A DNA stretch of 64,000 bases, from NCBI GenBank assembly GCA_963839955.1, contig CAWIXB010000001.1, forward strand, positions 3,534,001-3,598,000, given 5' to 3'. The notes under the pieces are model-generated. The model had not been told where the DNA came from, did no database searches, and worked only from the letters and a program-made list of their open reading frames with translations. A program made the translations under genes and the position numbers. Numbering within the stretch: the first letter of the stretch is position 1; each line of letters begins with the position of its first letter. Below, in pieces: positions 1-7,999 of the stretch. The stretch comes from CAWIXB01 sp963839955 (GTDB lineage Bacteria > Actinomycetota > Actinomycetes > JACCUZ01).

Positions 1-1230
1 GTCGCCTTGGTCTGGGCAAACACACCGTGGGCCGATGAGTACCGGAGTCTGCGCGACACGGTCGTCGGGCCGCAGGCCCTGCACCTCGACCTGACGCTTG
101 GCAGCTGGGCCGCGGACGGGTTGCTGGCCATCTTCTTCTTCGTTGCCGGGCTCGAGCTGAAGCGCGAGTTCGTCGCCGGCGATCTTCGCGATCCGTGGCG
201 AGCCGCCATCCCGGTGGCCGCAGCCGTCGGAGGCGTCGTCGTTCCAGCGCTGGTCTACGTCGGACTCAACAGTCGCGTCCTCAGCGGTGGGGAGGGGGAC
301 CTGGCCGGGTGGGCGGTCCCTGCGGCCACGGACATCGCCTTCGCCCTGGCGGTCCTCGCGGTCCTCGGATCGCGACTCCCCGCCGCACTGCGCACCTTCC
401 TGCTGACCCTGGCCGTCGTCGACGACTTGCTCGCCATCACGATCATTGCCGTCTTCTACACCGAAAACTTGTCCTTGGGCCCGCTCGCGCTGGCGCTGCT
501 GCCGGTTGGCGCCTTCACACTGGCCGTACAGCGGGGCATCCGCGCCTGGTGGATGTTGCTACCGCTGGCGGCGGCGACATGGGTCCTCGTGCACGAGTCT
601 GGCGTGCATGCCACCGTTGCCGGAGTTCTGCTCGGCCTGGTCGTCCCGGTTCGTATCCGCCCCCGCGGCAGCACCGACACACACGTCGCGGGTGACGGTG
701 ACCACGCGCACGAGACTTCCAGGGGCGAGATCGGGCTGGCGGAGCACTTGGAGCACAAATGGCGACCGCTGTCGGCGTCGGTCGCGGTTCCGGTGTTCGC
801 GTTCTTTGCCGCCGGAGTCACCCTCGGCGGCGCCGACGGTCTGCGATCCGCAGCGGCTGACCCGGTTGCCTACGGCGTCGTCGTCGCACTTGTCGTGGGC
901 AAACCGGTGGGGGTGCTGGCAGCCACCTGGCTGGTCGCTCGCCTCGAACGCGCGCAGCTTGACCCCGACCTTTCCTGGTGGGACATGCTCGGCCTTGCAC
1001 TGCTGGCAGGCATCGGGTTCACCGTGTCACTGCTCATCGGCGAGCTCGCGTTCGGAGCCGGCACCGAACGGGACGACCACGTCAAGGTGGCCGTGCTGGC
1101 CGGCTCGATCGCCGCCGCCGCGCTGGCCGCCACCGTCCTGCGTGCGCGCACCCGGGTGTATCGCCGGATCGCCGAGGCCGAGTCACGCGACGAAGACCGT
1201 GACGGGACCCCCGATGCCTACGAACTTTGA
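1..1230 (+). CDS. nhaA: Na+/H+ antiporter NhaA (5' end outside the window)
   Basis: Inner-membrane sodium/proton antiporter that expels Na+ and regulates pH. The reading frame is already open at base 1 (VALVWANTPW), so roughly the first 25-30 residues, the start codon and the promoter lie outside. About 409 residues are visible. Family landmarks are TDIAFALAVL and the ion-binding Asp pair in LAVVDDLLAI at bases 421-426, and a late GKPVGV segment that carries the conserved lysine. A hydrophilic Arg/Glu/Asp-rich tail ends the protein. The internal TTG at base 7 is not a real start, because the NhaA consensus continues upstream of it. The frame is intact to the TGA at 1228-1230. No operon partner is visible; the next gene is convergent. 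Confidence 0.93.
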   Translation, partial: VALVWANTPWADEYRSLRDTVVGPQALHLDLTLGSWAADGLLAIFFFVAGLELKREFVAGDLRDPWRAAIPVAAAVGGVVVPALVYVGLNSRVLSGGEGDLAGWAVPAATDIAFALAVLAVLGSRLPAALRTFLLTLAVVDDLLAITIIAVFYTENLSLGPLALALLPVGAFTLAVQRGIRAWWMLLPLAAATWVLVHESGVHATVAGVLLGLVVPVRIRPRGSTDTHVAGDGDHAHETSRGEIGLAEHLEHKWRPLSASVAVPVFAFFAAGVTLGGADGLRSAAADPVAYGVVVALVVGKPVGVLAATWLVARLERAQLDPDLSWWDMLGLALLAGIGFTVSLLIGELAFGAGTERDDHVKVAVLAGSIAAAALAATVLRARTRVYRRIAEAESRDEDRDGTPDAYEL

Positions 1231-1346
1231 GGCCACACGGGTCACAGTGACTTATGGCACCGGCGGCCAGTGTCGGGTCAGCGTATCCCCTTCGAGCGAT
1301 CACCTCGGGACCTCCCGATACCGCTGCTCGGCCACGCTCGACTCCC

Positions 1347-1808
1347 TCATCCAGGGAGTCTCGTATTCGGGGTTCGGCCAGAGTCGGCGCCCGATTGCTG
1401 GTTGTAGTAGCGGGCCATGAGCCGCCAGTAGACCAGCAGCAGCGCCATCAGGACCGCGGTGGCACCGGCCGCCGGTGCGGCGCGGTGTCGCCGGGCGGCG
1501 ATCAGTGCGGTGATGCCGGCCAGCGTGGCCGCCGCGTTGACCGCCATCGCACTGTCGCGGGGGCGCTCGGTGATCCAGAGTTCTTCGCCGAGCACCGCCC
1601 GGGTGGACCACGCGTGCTCGTCCGCCGGTTTCGGGAAGATCACGGGGTTGGCGGCCATCCAGGCACCGATGATCGCGGCGTGGCGCCACTGCCGTGTCCA
1701 CGCAGGAACCAGCACAAGCGGGGTGCTCAGCCAGCGAGTCCAGGCACTCCACGGGTTGGAGTGGCGTGCGAAGACCGAGTGTTTGAGGTCGGCGAAACGG
1801 CGGGGCAT
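1347..1808 (-). CDS. DUF6653 family membrane protein
   Basis: Small protein of unknown function, 153 residues. The N-terminal block HSNPWSAWTR, followed by NPVIFPKP and the EHAW...LGEELW segment, is what I remember of the DUF6653 family, found in actinobacteria and haloarchaea. Several hydrophobic stretches (around residues 25-45, 90-110 and 115-135) suggest an integral membrane protein. The start was set at the ATG at 1808 because an AAGGAG ribosome site lies 6 bases upstream; longer in-frame ATGs at 1853 and 1823 lack one. It faces nhaA tail to tail. Function cannot be deduced from the sequence or the neighbours. Confidence 0.7.
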   Translation of the reverse strand: MPRRFADLKHSVFARHSNPWSAWTRWLSTPLVLVPAWTRQWRHAAIIGAWMAANPVIFPKPADEHAWSTRAVLGEELWITERPRDSAMAVNAAATLAGITALIAARRHRAAPAAGATAVLMALLLVYWRLMARYYNQQSGADSGRTPNTRLPG

Positions 1809-1916
1809 GTCTGGCTCCTTCATTCCGAAGCTTGTCAGGGCAGGCATTGCCAAGCTCGTTCAGGAGCGCGATCGCTCCGATGCGGGCCATGATCCAAAAC
1901 GTACGGTCGCAGGCCC

Positions 1917-2440
1917 ATGACGCCAAGAAGGACGGCAGCTCTCCCCTGCCGCTCTGGCGCGCTCGGACGCTCACGGGCGGTCCTTGCCCAGCTGGCAGCG
2001 GTCCTTGGCGGTGCCGTCTCGGGGCTCAGTGGTCAAGCGCTCATCACCTCCGGGGTCGCGGTCGCGCTGCCGAGCGCCGAGTATGGCTTCCTGGTGTCGG
2101 CCGGCAACGTCCTGCAGCTCCTTGCTTGTCCGGCACGCTCGCCGGGGCGATCGGTGTTCTTGGGGCTGGACTCGGGACGAGAACCGCAACCTGGGTGGCG
2201 CCGTCACCGCGGCGGTGCTGGCGTTGTTCATGATCCCGCGCCGGCAGTCCAGCTGGTTCACGATGCGAAGTCCTGGATCCCGCCGACCCGCGGTTCTGTC
2301 ATCTCGGAGTGAACACCGATGGCAACCTGTGGGCAGCCCTTCGCCCGTGCTCGTCGCCTATGGGCTTGTGTTCGTTGCGGTCAGCGTTCTGGCCATCCAG
2401 CGACGCCGGCGTCGCATGAAATTGGCCTGCCGCGCCACGC
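1917..2440 (+). pseudogene. frameshifted remnant of a multi-span membrane protein
   Basis: No single frame gives a convincing protein, but three frames in succession give hydrophobic, transporter-like sequence. Frame 3 reads LGGAVSGLSGQALITSGVA and then a stretch ending NVLQLL near base 2124. Frame 2 continues with SGTLAGAIGVLGAGLG to about base 2185. Frame 1 continues with GGAVTAAVLALFMIPRR and later VLVAYGLVFVAVSVLAIQRR. This is best explained by a membrane protein gene with at least two frameshifts. The parent family is not identifiable by eye; a major-facilitator C-terminal half is possible. The boundaries are approximate. Confidence 0.4.
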
Positions 2441-2717
2441 CAACCGGCCGAACATCATGTGCCGATCAAGCGCTGGCAGGACCTTGTGATACCGGCGAGT
2501 TCGCGGTCAACCAGCCGGATCACTTGCAGAGGTCTCAGGTCAGCTCTTCGAGCGGCGGCTTCTAGATTGCGAGCGGTGGCGCGCACCTGAGGTAAGGCCC
2601 GTCCGATGCCGCGGTCGCCACGGTGTGGTCTCCATGTGGTCTCCCGGCGATCGGGAGCCGCCACGAAATACAAAGGAGGAGCGGAAATGCTGTCTGACCT
2701 GCACATTCGGCTGGAGA
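2441..2717. other. non-coding stretch beside the tRNA with a 10-bp direct repeat
   Basis: I see no supportable gene here. The one notable element is TGTGGTCTCC twice in tandem, at 2624-2633 and 2635-2644. A purine-rich AAAGGAGGAG at about 2672 looks like a ribosome site, but the reading frame behind it runs into the tRNA. The stretch abuts the 3' end of tRNA-Thr, a common place for integrated elements to decay. Confidence 0.4.
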
Positions 2718-2790
2718 GCCGCCTATCGGAATCGAACCGATGACCTACGCATTACGAGTGCGTCGCTCTGGCCAACTGAGCTAAGGCGGC
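2718..2790 (-). tRNA. tRNA-Thr (anticodon CGT)
   Basis: On the minus strand the 73-nt sequence folds as a full cloverleaf. The 7-bp acceptor stem is GCCGCCT with AGGCGGC. There is a D arm GCTC/GAGC, an anticodon stem ACGCA/TGCGT with loop CTCGTAA (anticodon CGT, Thr), and a T arm ATCGG-TTCGATT-CCGAT. CCA is not encoded. The anticodon reads ACG codons, which are frequent in a high-GC genome. Confidence 0.97.
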
Positions 2791-2851
2791 GTGCGGACGG
2801 ATCACCGCCCCGGCACGGCTGGCGAGTCTACCGGGCGACTCACGGGCGCCC

Positions 2852-4411
2852 TCACCCGCAACGGGCGCCCTCGTCGGGCAGCGCTCCAGAAAGCAGGTAG
2901 TCGTCCACGGCGTGGTCGACGCAGTTGTCGCCCTGGCGGTACGCCGTGTGGCCGTCGCCGTCGTAGGTCAGCAGCTGCCCAGACTCGAGCTGGCCGGCGA
3001 GCGCCCGGGCCCACTCGTACGGCGTCGCCGGGTCGCGCGTCGTGCCGATCACCAGGATGGGTTTCGCCCCGGCCGCCCCCAGCGCGCCGACCGGACCCTG
3101 CGGCGCCGCCACCGGCCAGTCGAGGCAGACCACCGCGCTCCACCCGACGAAGGCGCCGAACACCGGCGACTCCTGCGCCAGACCCTGGGCGAAGCGCCGG
3201 ACCACCGGGATCCCTCCCTGTCCCGGGCGGTCGAGGCAGTTGATGGCAGGGTTGGCGTCGTTGGAGTTGCTGGCGTACTTTCCGCCCGGGCCGCGATCGG
3301 CGTAGAAGTCGGCGAGCAACAGCAACACGCGCCCGTCGCCGACCTCCGCCGCCGCCAAAGCCTGGCGCAACGCCGCCCACCCGGTGCCGGCGTCGTAGAG
3401 CGCGGCCGCAACACCCAGCAGCGCCAGGCTCTGGGTCACCGGCCGATCATCGGTGCCGCGCAACGGCTGCGCATCCGCGCGCTCGAGCAACGTGGCAACG
3501 GCGTCGACGGCACGCTCCGGGTCGGCCGGCAATGGGCATCCCCGGTGCTCGGGACAGTCGGCCGCGAACGACTCCAGCGCTCGTTCGAAGCCGAGCGCCT
3601 GACCGCGCAATATGCCCTGCAACGACAACGACGGGTCAATCGCACCGTCGAGCACAAGCCGACCCACTCGACGGGGGAAGAGCTCGGCGTACACCGTGCC
3701 CAGGTAGGTGCCGTAGGACTTGCCGAGGTAATGGAGCTGCTCGTCGCCGAGCGCGGCACGGAGGATGTCGAGGTCCCGAGCAGCGTCCGCGGTCCCCACG
3801 AGGGCCAAGTGGTCACCGGTGTTGGACGCGCACAGCCGGCCGAGTCGCTTGCCGAGCCGAACGGACTCGCGCTCCTCGACAGCCGAGTCGGGCGAGCCGT
3901 CGGCGGCGAGAAACTCGTCTGTCTGCTTGTCGTCCATGCACTCGACGGGTGCGCTCTCGGCGACACCACGCGGGTCGAAGCCCACGAGGTCAAAGCGCTC
4001 GCCGAGCTGCTTGCTCACCGGAGACCGCTGGGCATAGTCGATGCCCGATGCCCCCGGCCCGCCCGGGTTGACGAACAGTGAGCCGATGCGCTTCCCGCCG
4101 CCGGTCGCGGGCCGCCGCGCTACGGCGATGTCGAGCGTCTCGCCGTCGGGCGCCTCGTAGTCCACGGGCACCTCGACGGTGGCGCACTCAAAGTCCCTGT
4201 CGCAGTCGCGCCAGTCGAGCTTCTGCGTATAGAACTGTCGCAGCGCCCGGTCGCCTGGTGGAGTCGGCGACGCGGACGGCGAGGACGGCGTTGCAGCGGA
4301 CGACGACGGCGAGGCGGACGGAGCCGAACGCCGCGGCGGGTCATCGGCAGTGCAGCCGACAAGCAGGCCCAACGTCACACACGCGACAGCGGTACGACCC
4401 CAGAGCCCCAT
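2852..4411 (-). CDS. secreted alpha/beta-hydrolase lipoprotein (S33 tripeptidyl aminopeptidase type)
   Basis: Probable extracellular exo-peptidase of the SlpD/SlpE/TAP family, 519 residues. The N-terminus is a lipoprotein signal with lipobox LLVGC (Cys20), followed by a Ser/Pro/Ala-rich linker to about residue 52. The alpha/beta-hydrolase fold shows the oxyanion loop NPGGPGASG (115-123), the nucleophile elbow GKSYG (Ser232), Asp460 in TRDPATPY and His488 in GDGHTAY. The last 80 residues match the TAP-like C-terminal domain, with paired cysteines that probably form disulfides. These marks indicate an enzyme active outside the cell that clips short peptides from N-termini; the substrate is inferred from the family. 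It is transcribed away from the tRNA and stands alone. Confidence 0.88.
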   Translation of the reverse strand: MGLWGRTAVACVTLGLLVGCTADDPPRRSAPSASPSSSAATPSSPSASPTPPGDRALRQFYTQKLDWRDCDRDFECATVEVPVDYEAPDGETLDIAVARRPATGGGKRIGSLFVNPGGPGASGIDYAQRSPVSKQLGERFDLVGFDPRGVAESAPVECMDDKQTDEFLAADGSPDSAVEERESVRLGKRLGRLCASNTGDHLALVGTADAARDLDILRAALGDEQLHYLGKSYGTYLGTVYAELFPRRVGRLVLDGAIDPSLSLQGILRGQALGFERALESFAADCPEHRGCPLPADPERAVDAVATLLERADAQPLRGTDDRPVTQSLALLGVAAALYDAGTGWAALRQALAAAEVGDGRVLLLLADFYADRGPGGKYASNSNDANPAINCLDRPGQGGIPVVRRFAQGLAQESPVFGAFVGWSAVVCLDWPVAAPQGPVGALGAAGAKPILVIGTTRDPATPYEWARALAGQLESGQLLTYDGDGHTAYRQGDNCVDHAVDDYLLSGALPDEGARCG

Positions 4412-4436
4412 GCCCGGCTACGTTACGGGCCCGCGC

Positions 4437-5444
4437 TCAGTCCCCCGACTTGAAGGCCGCGTCAAAGGCGGCCGACGGCGGGGCGAACGCCAGCCGGCGG
4501 ACGAACTCGAGCGCCTCGGGTGCTCCGACGAGCCGGTCCATGCCGGCGTCCTCCCACTCGATCGAGATGGGCCCGTCGTACCCGATCGTGTTGAGCATCC
4601 GGAAGCACGCCTCCCACGGGACGTCACCGTGCCCGGTCGACACGAAGTCCCAGCCCCTGCGCGGGTCGGCCCACGCGAGGTGCGACCCCAGCCGGCCGTT
4701 GCGCCCGTTGCCGACCTGACGCTTCGCGTCCTTGCAGTCGACGTGGTAGATCCGGTCCCTGAAGTCCCACATGAAGGCGACCGGGTCGAGGTCCTGCCAG
4801 ACGAAGTGGCTGGGGTCCCAGTTGAGGCCGAACGCCGGGCGGTTCCCGATCGCCTCCATCGTGGCCACCGTCGTCCAGTAGTCGTAGGCGATCTCGCTCG
4901 GGTGCACCTCGTGCGCGAACCGCACACCGACCTCGTCGAACACGTCGAGGATCGGGTTCCACCGGTCGGCGAAGTCGCGATAGCCATCGTCGACCATCGA
5001 CTGCGGAACCGGTGGGAACATCGCGACGGTCTTCCAGATCTTCGACCCGGTGAAGCCGATGACGGTCTGTACGCCGAGTGCGGCAGCGGCCCGAGCAGTG
5101 ACCTGCATCGCCTCGGCCGCACGCTGACGCACACCCTCGGCGTCACCGTCGCCCCACACCCGAGGGGGCAGGATCGCCTGGTGGCGCTGGTCGATCGGGT
5201 CGTCGCACACGGCCTGCCCGGTCAGGTGGTTGGAGATCGCGAAGACCTGCAGGTTGTGCTTCTCGAGCAGGTCTCTCTTCGCCTGCACGTACGAGTCGTC
5301 CTCGGCGGCCTGCCACACGTCGAGGTGGTCGCCCCAGCAGGCGATCTCGAGCCCGTCGTAGCCCCACTCGGACGCGAGACGGCACATCTCCTCGAAGGGC
5401 AGGTCGGCCCACTGGCCGGTGAACAGCGTGATCGGTCGGGTCAT
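4437..5444 (-). CDS. sugar phosphate isomerase/epimerase-type TIM barrel, cytoplasmic
   Basis: 335-residue AP-endonuclease-2-like (xylose-isomerase-like) TIM barrel without a signal peptide. Likely metal ligands are in HEVHPSEIA, LNWDPSHF, HVDCKDAK and SIEWEDAG, in the usual strand-end positions. Members isomerise or epimerise sugars, or act as dehydratases or eliminases on keto-sugars. The start is the ATG at 5444 with GGAG upstream; longer in-frame extensions have no family similarity. It lies downstream of the Gfo/Idh/MocA oxidoreductase on the same strand. A strong hairpin (5515-5551) and a palindrome (5491-5511) separate the two, so it may have its own promoter. An oxidoreductase paired with such a barrel is the usual set for keto-inositol or keto-glycoside breakdown; the substrate is unknown. 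Confidence 0.85.
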   Translation of the reverse strand: MTRPITLFTGQWADLPFEEMCRLASEWGYDGLEIACWGDHLDVWQAAEDDSYVQAKRDLLEKHNLQVFAISNHLTGQAVCDDPIDQRHQAILPPRVWGDGDAEGVRQRAAEAMQVTARAAAALGVQTVIGFTGSKIWKTVAMFPPVPQSMVDDGYRDFADRWNPILDVFDEVGVRFAHEVHPSEIAYDYWTTVATMEAIGNRPAFGLNWDPSHFVWQDLDPVAFMWDFRDRIYHVDCKDAKRQVGNGRNGRLGSHLAWADPRRGWDFVSTGHGDVPWEACFRMLNTIGYDGPISIEWEDAGMDRLVGAPEALEFVRRLAFAPPSAAFDAAFKSGD

Positions 5445-5490
5445 GGTCTCCGTGCTCCTACTCGCTGCGCGATGCGTACCTAGTCCGGTC

Positions 5491-5511
5491 TTTCGAGGTC
5501 CATACTCGAAA
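5491..5511. promoter_or_regulatory. 21-bp inverted repeat upstream of the isomerase, candidate operator
   Basis: TTTCGAG and CTCGAAA are separated by 7 bases, 47-67 bases ahead of the isomerase start at 5444. The outer halves TTTCG...CGAAA match those of the palindrome in the ROK-regulator promoter at 11857-11876, with one base more between them. A shared regulator is an inference. Confidence 0.4.
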
Positions 5512-5514
5512 AGG

Positions 5515-5551
5515 CGGTGGGGGCGCCCCATGCGGGGAGGCGCCCCCACCG
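5515..5551 (-). terminator. hairpin terminator after the oxidoreductase gene
   Basis: Arms CGGTGGGGGCGCC (5515-5527) and GGCGCCCCCACCG (5539-5551) are perfect complements around an 11-base loop. The hairpin lies 32 bases beyond the oxidoreductase stop in its direction of transcription. There is no long T-run, as is usual in high-GC actinobacteria. Confidence 0.65.
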
Positions 5552-5582
5552 GTCTCGTGGACGGCCATCCTCTCGACGGCCG

Positions 5583-6824
5583 CTACAACGCGGCAAGGCC
5601 GGGCTCCTTGGCGACGTTCAGCTTCGGCTCGTGGTCAGGTCCCGGCGGGTCACCGACGCATTCCCAGCCGCTGTCGTGCGCCGCCGAGCGTTCGACGGCG
5701 GCGAGCACGTGCTGCACCTGCAGCCCGTCGGCGAACGACGGGACGGGGGGCCGGCCCCCGCCGATGGCGGTGACAAGGTCGACCAACTCGTGGGTGAAGG
5801 TGTGCTCATATCCAAGCCCATGACCCGGGGGCCACCACGCGTCGGCGTAGGGATGAGTCGGCTCGGTGACGAGGATGCGTCGGAAGCCCGCCGTCCGGGA
5901 GTCTTCGGTGTGGTCGTGGAACTGCAGCTCGTTCATCGACTCGAAGTCGAAGGCGATGCTGCCGTCCGACCCGTTGACCTCGAGCCGCAAAGCGTTCTTG
6001 CGCCCGGACGCGAACCTGGTCGCCTCGAACGAGCCGATCGCCCCCGAGCCGAACCTCGCCAGGAACAGCGCTGCGTCGTCGACGGTGACCTGCCCGGTCC
6101 CGGCACCACCGGCCGCCCTCAGGCCCGAAGACTCCTCCGGCAGCGGCCGTTCGGGCACGAAGGTCTCCGTGAGCCCGGTGACCCCGGAGATCGCAGAGCC
6201 GACCACGAACTGCGCCAGGTCGATGATGTGCGCACCTACGTCCCCAAGTGCGCCCGAACCGGCCTTGTCCTTCTGCAGCCGCCAGACGAGCGGGAAGGAC
6301 GGATCGACGATCCAGTCCTGGAGGTACTGCGCGCGCACATGACGGATCGTGCCGAGCCGCCCGTCCTCGACCAGCTGGCGCGCCAGCGCGATCGCCGGCA
6401 CACGGCGATAATTGAAGCCCACCATCGAGAAGACGCCACGAGCCTCCGCAGCCTCGGCGGCCGCGACCATCGCCTCGGCCTCCGCCACGGAGTTGGCCAA
6501 CGGCTTCTCGCACAGCACGTGCTTGCCGGCCTCCAACGCGGCGATGGCGATCTCGGCGTGGGTGTTGCCCGGGGTGCAGATGTCGACGAGATGTACGTCG
6601 TCTCTCGTCATCATCTGTTTCCAGTCGGACTCCACCGAGGCCCAGCCCATGCGCGCGGCTGCCGCCGACGTCGCCGCCGCGTCACGCCCGCACAGCGCGG
6701 TCATCGCCGGGTCGAGCGGCAGGTCGAAGAACCGACCTGCCGTCCGCCAGGCTTGCGAGTGGACCGCACCCATGAAGGCGTAGCCGACCATTCCGACGCC
6801 GAGCGTCGGAGCTGTGTCGGTCAT
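5583..6824 (-). CDS. Gfo/Idh/MocA family NAD(P)-dependent oxidoreductase
   Basis: 413-residue sugar or cyclitol dehydrogenase. The Rossmann loop GVGMVGYAFMG is at residues 9-19, the family signature EKPLANS starts at residue 106, and GDVGAHIIDLAQF near residue 200 carries the catalytic Asp/His. A C-terminal alpha/beta substrate domain follows. The start is the ATG at 6824, preceded by GGAGGGG. The gene lies 31 bases after the ABC binding-protein gene and probably belongs to the same transcript. The likely job is oxidation of the imported sugar, inositol or glycoside to a keto form; the true substrate cannot be read from the sequence. Confidence 0.9.
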   Translation of the reverse strand: MTDTAPTLGVGMVGYAFMGAVHSQAWRTAGRFFDLPLDPAMTALCGRDAAATSAAAARMGWASVESDWKQMMTRDDVHLVDICTPGNTHAEIAIAALEAGKHVLCEKPLANSVAEAEAMVAAAEAAEARGVFSMVGFNYRRVPAIALARQLVEDGRLGTIRHVRAQYLQDWIVDPSFPLVWRLQKDKAGSGALGDVGAHIIDLAQFVVGSAISGVTGLTETFVPERPLPEESSGLRAAGGAGTGQVTVDDAALFLARFGSGAIGSFEATRFASGRKNALRLEVNGSDGSIAFDFESMNELQFHDHTEDSRTAGFRRILVTEPTHPYADAWWPPGHGLGYEHTFTHELVDLVTAIGGGRPPVPSFADGLQVQHVLAAVERSAAHDSGWECVGDPPGPDHEPKLNVAKEPGLAAL

Positions 6825-6855
6825 CACGTTCCCCTCCGTCGATCGATCTGTCAGG

Positions 6856-7917
6856 TCAGGACTCGAAGCAGAGCGGCTCATACTCCTTGACGTTGGCCTT
6901 GGTCACTACCGGTGCGTTGAGGACGATCCGCTTCGGGACCTCGACCTGGACCAGGTCGCTCATGCCCTTGTCCTGCGCGACCAGCCGGGCCAGCCGGATG
7001 CCGTCAGCCGCCTGTGTCGGCGGGTAGAGCACGGTGGCCTCCATCGATCCGTCCTGGATCCACTGCATCGCGTTGCACGAGCCGGCACCGCCGATGAACG
7101 CGAACTCATCACGGTTGGCGTTGTCGAAGGCAGCCTTGACGCCGACGCCCTGGTCGTCGTCGTGGTTCCAGATGATGTCGATCTTCGGCGCGGCCTGCAG
7201 CAGGTTGGATGCCTCCGCCTCGCCGGACTCGACGGTGAACTCTGCGGCCACCCGGTTGTCCACCGTCTCGTCACAAGCGTCGAGGGCGTCCTTGAAGCCC
7301 TTCGACCTGTCCTGCGTGAGCGGCAGCGCGTCGATGCCGGCGATCTCGGCGATCACCGGGTTGCTGAGGTTCTCGCGCTCCTTCACCTCGCAGGCGTAGG
7401 TGCCGGCCGAGACGCCCATGCCGTAGTTGTCGCCGAGGATCGTCGCGCGAGCGGCGAACGGCGAGGAGAACTCCCGGTCGACGTTGATGACCGGGATCCC
7501 GGCGTCCATCGCCTTGGTGGCGACGTCGGTCAGCGCTGCCCCGTCGGTCGGCAGCAGCACGATCGCGTCGACCTTGTCGTTGATGAAGGTCTCGACCTGG
7601 CTGATCTGCAGGTTGGGGTCGTTGGTGCCCTCCGCCTGGCGGAAGTCGACGTCCTCGTACTTCTTCGCCTCGGCCTCGGCCGCGGAGTTGATGGCGGCCA
7701 GCCAGCCGTGGTCGGCCTGTGGCCCGGAGAAGCCGATGACGACATTCTTGCCGGGGTCGTCGTTGGAGCTGCCGGCCTTGGCGGCATTGCTGGCGCCGTC
7801 GTCGGCCGATGACTCGGGCTCGTTGCTGGTGCAGCCCACCAGCAGGGCACCGGCAGCGAGCAACGCCCCGGCAGTGGTGAGCATCCGCCGATGCCGAGCA
7901 GTGGGACGCGTGACCAT
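6856..7917 (-). CDS. sugar ABC transporter substrate-binding lipoprotein (ribose/LacI type)
   Basis: 353-residue periplasmic-binding-protein type 1 protein. The signal peptide ends at lipobox ALLVGC (Cys29), so the protein is anchored outside the membrane. A Ser/Asp/Asn-rich linker follows, and then the two-lobed domain with VVIGFSGPQADHGWLAA and IVLLPTDGAALTDVA, typical of RbsB-like sugar binders. AAGGAGAA lies just ahead of the ATG. It is the third importer gene. The 82-base gap to the permease contains GTCCGGCCGGAC (7935-7946), a perfect palindrome within a longer imperfect hairpin that could protect this 3' segment of the mRNA. The ligand is a sugar or polyol by family. Confidence 0.9.
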   Translation of the reverse strand: MVTRPTARHRRMLTTAGALLAAGALLVGCTSNEPESSADDGASNAAKAGSSNDDPGKNVVIGFSGPQADHGWLAAINSAAEAEAKKYEDVDFRQAEGTNDPNLQISQVETFINDKVDAIVLLPTDGAALTDVATKAMDAGIPVINVDREFSSPFAARATILGDNYGMGVSAGTYACEVKERENLSNPVIAEIAGIDALPLTQDRSKGFKDALDACDETVDNRVAAEFTVESGEAEASNLLQAAPKIDIIWNHDDDQGVGVKAAFDNANRDEFAFIGGAGSCNAMQWIQDGSMEATVLYPPTQAADGIRLARLVAQDKGMSDLVQVEVPKRIVLNAPVVTKANVKEYEPLCFES

Positions 7918-7999
7918 GACTTCTCCTTCGTGTGGTCCGGCCGGACGGCCGGGTCCTGCGGGGTTGTGTTGGAAGATCCAGGGGCGGGACTGGGACGGG

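Noticed and set aside
7935..7946. GTCCGGCCGGAC palindrome as an operator
   Set aside because: It lies between two genes of one operon and is built from very common CCGG units; mRNA stability is a simpler reading.
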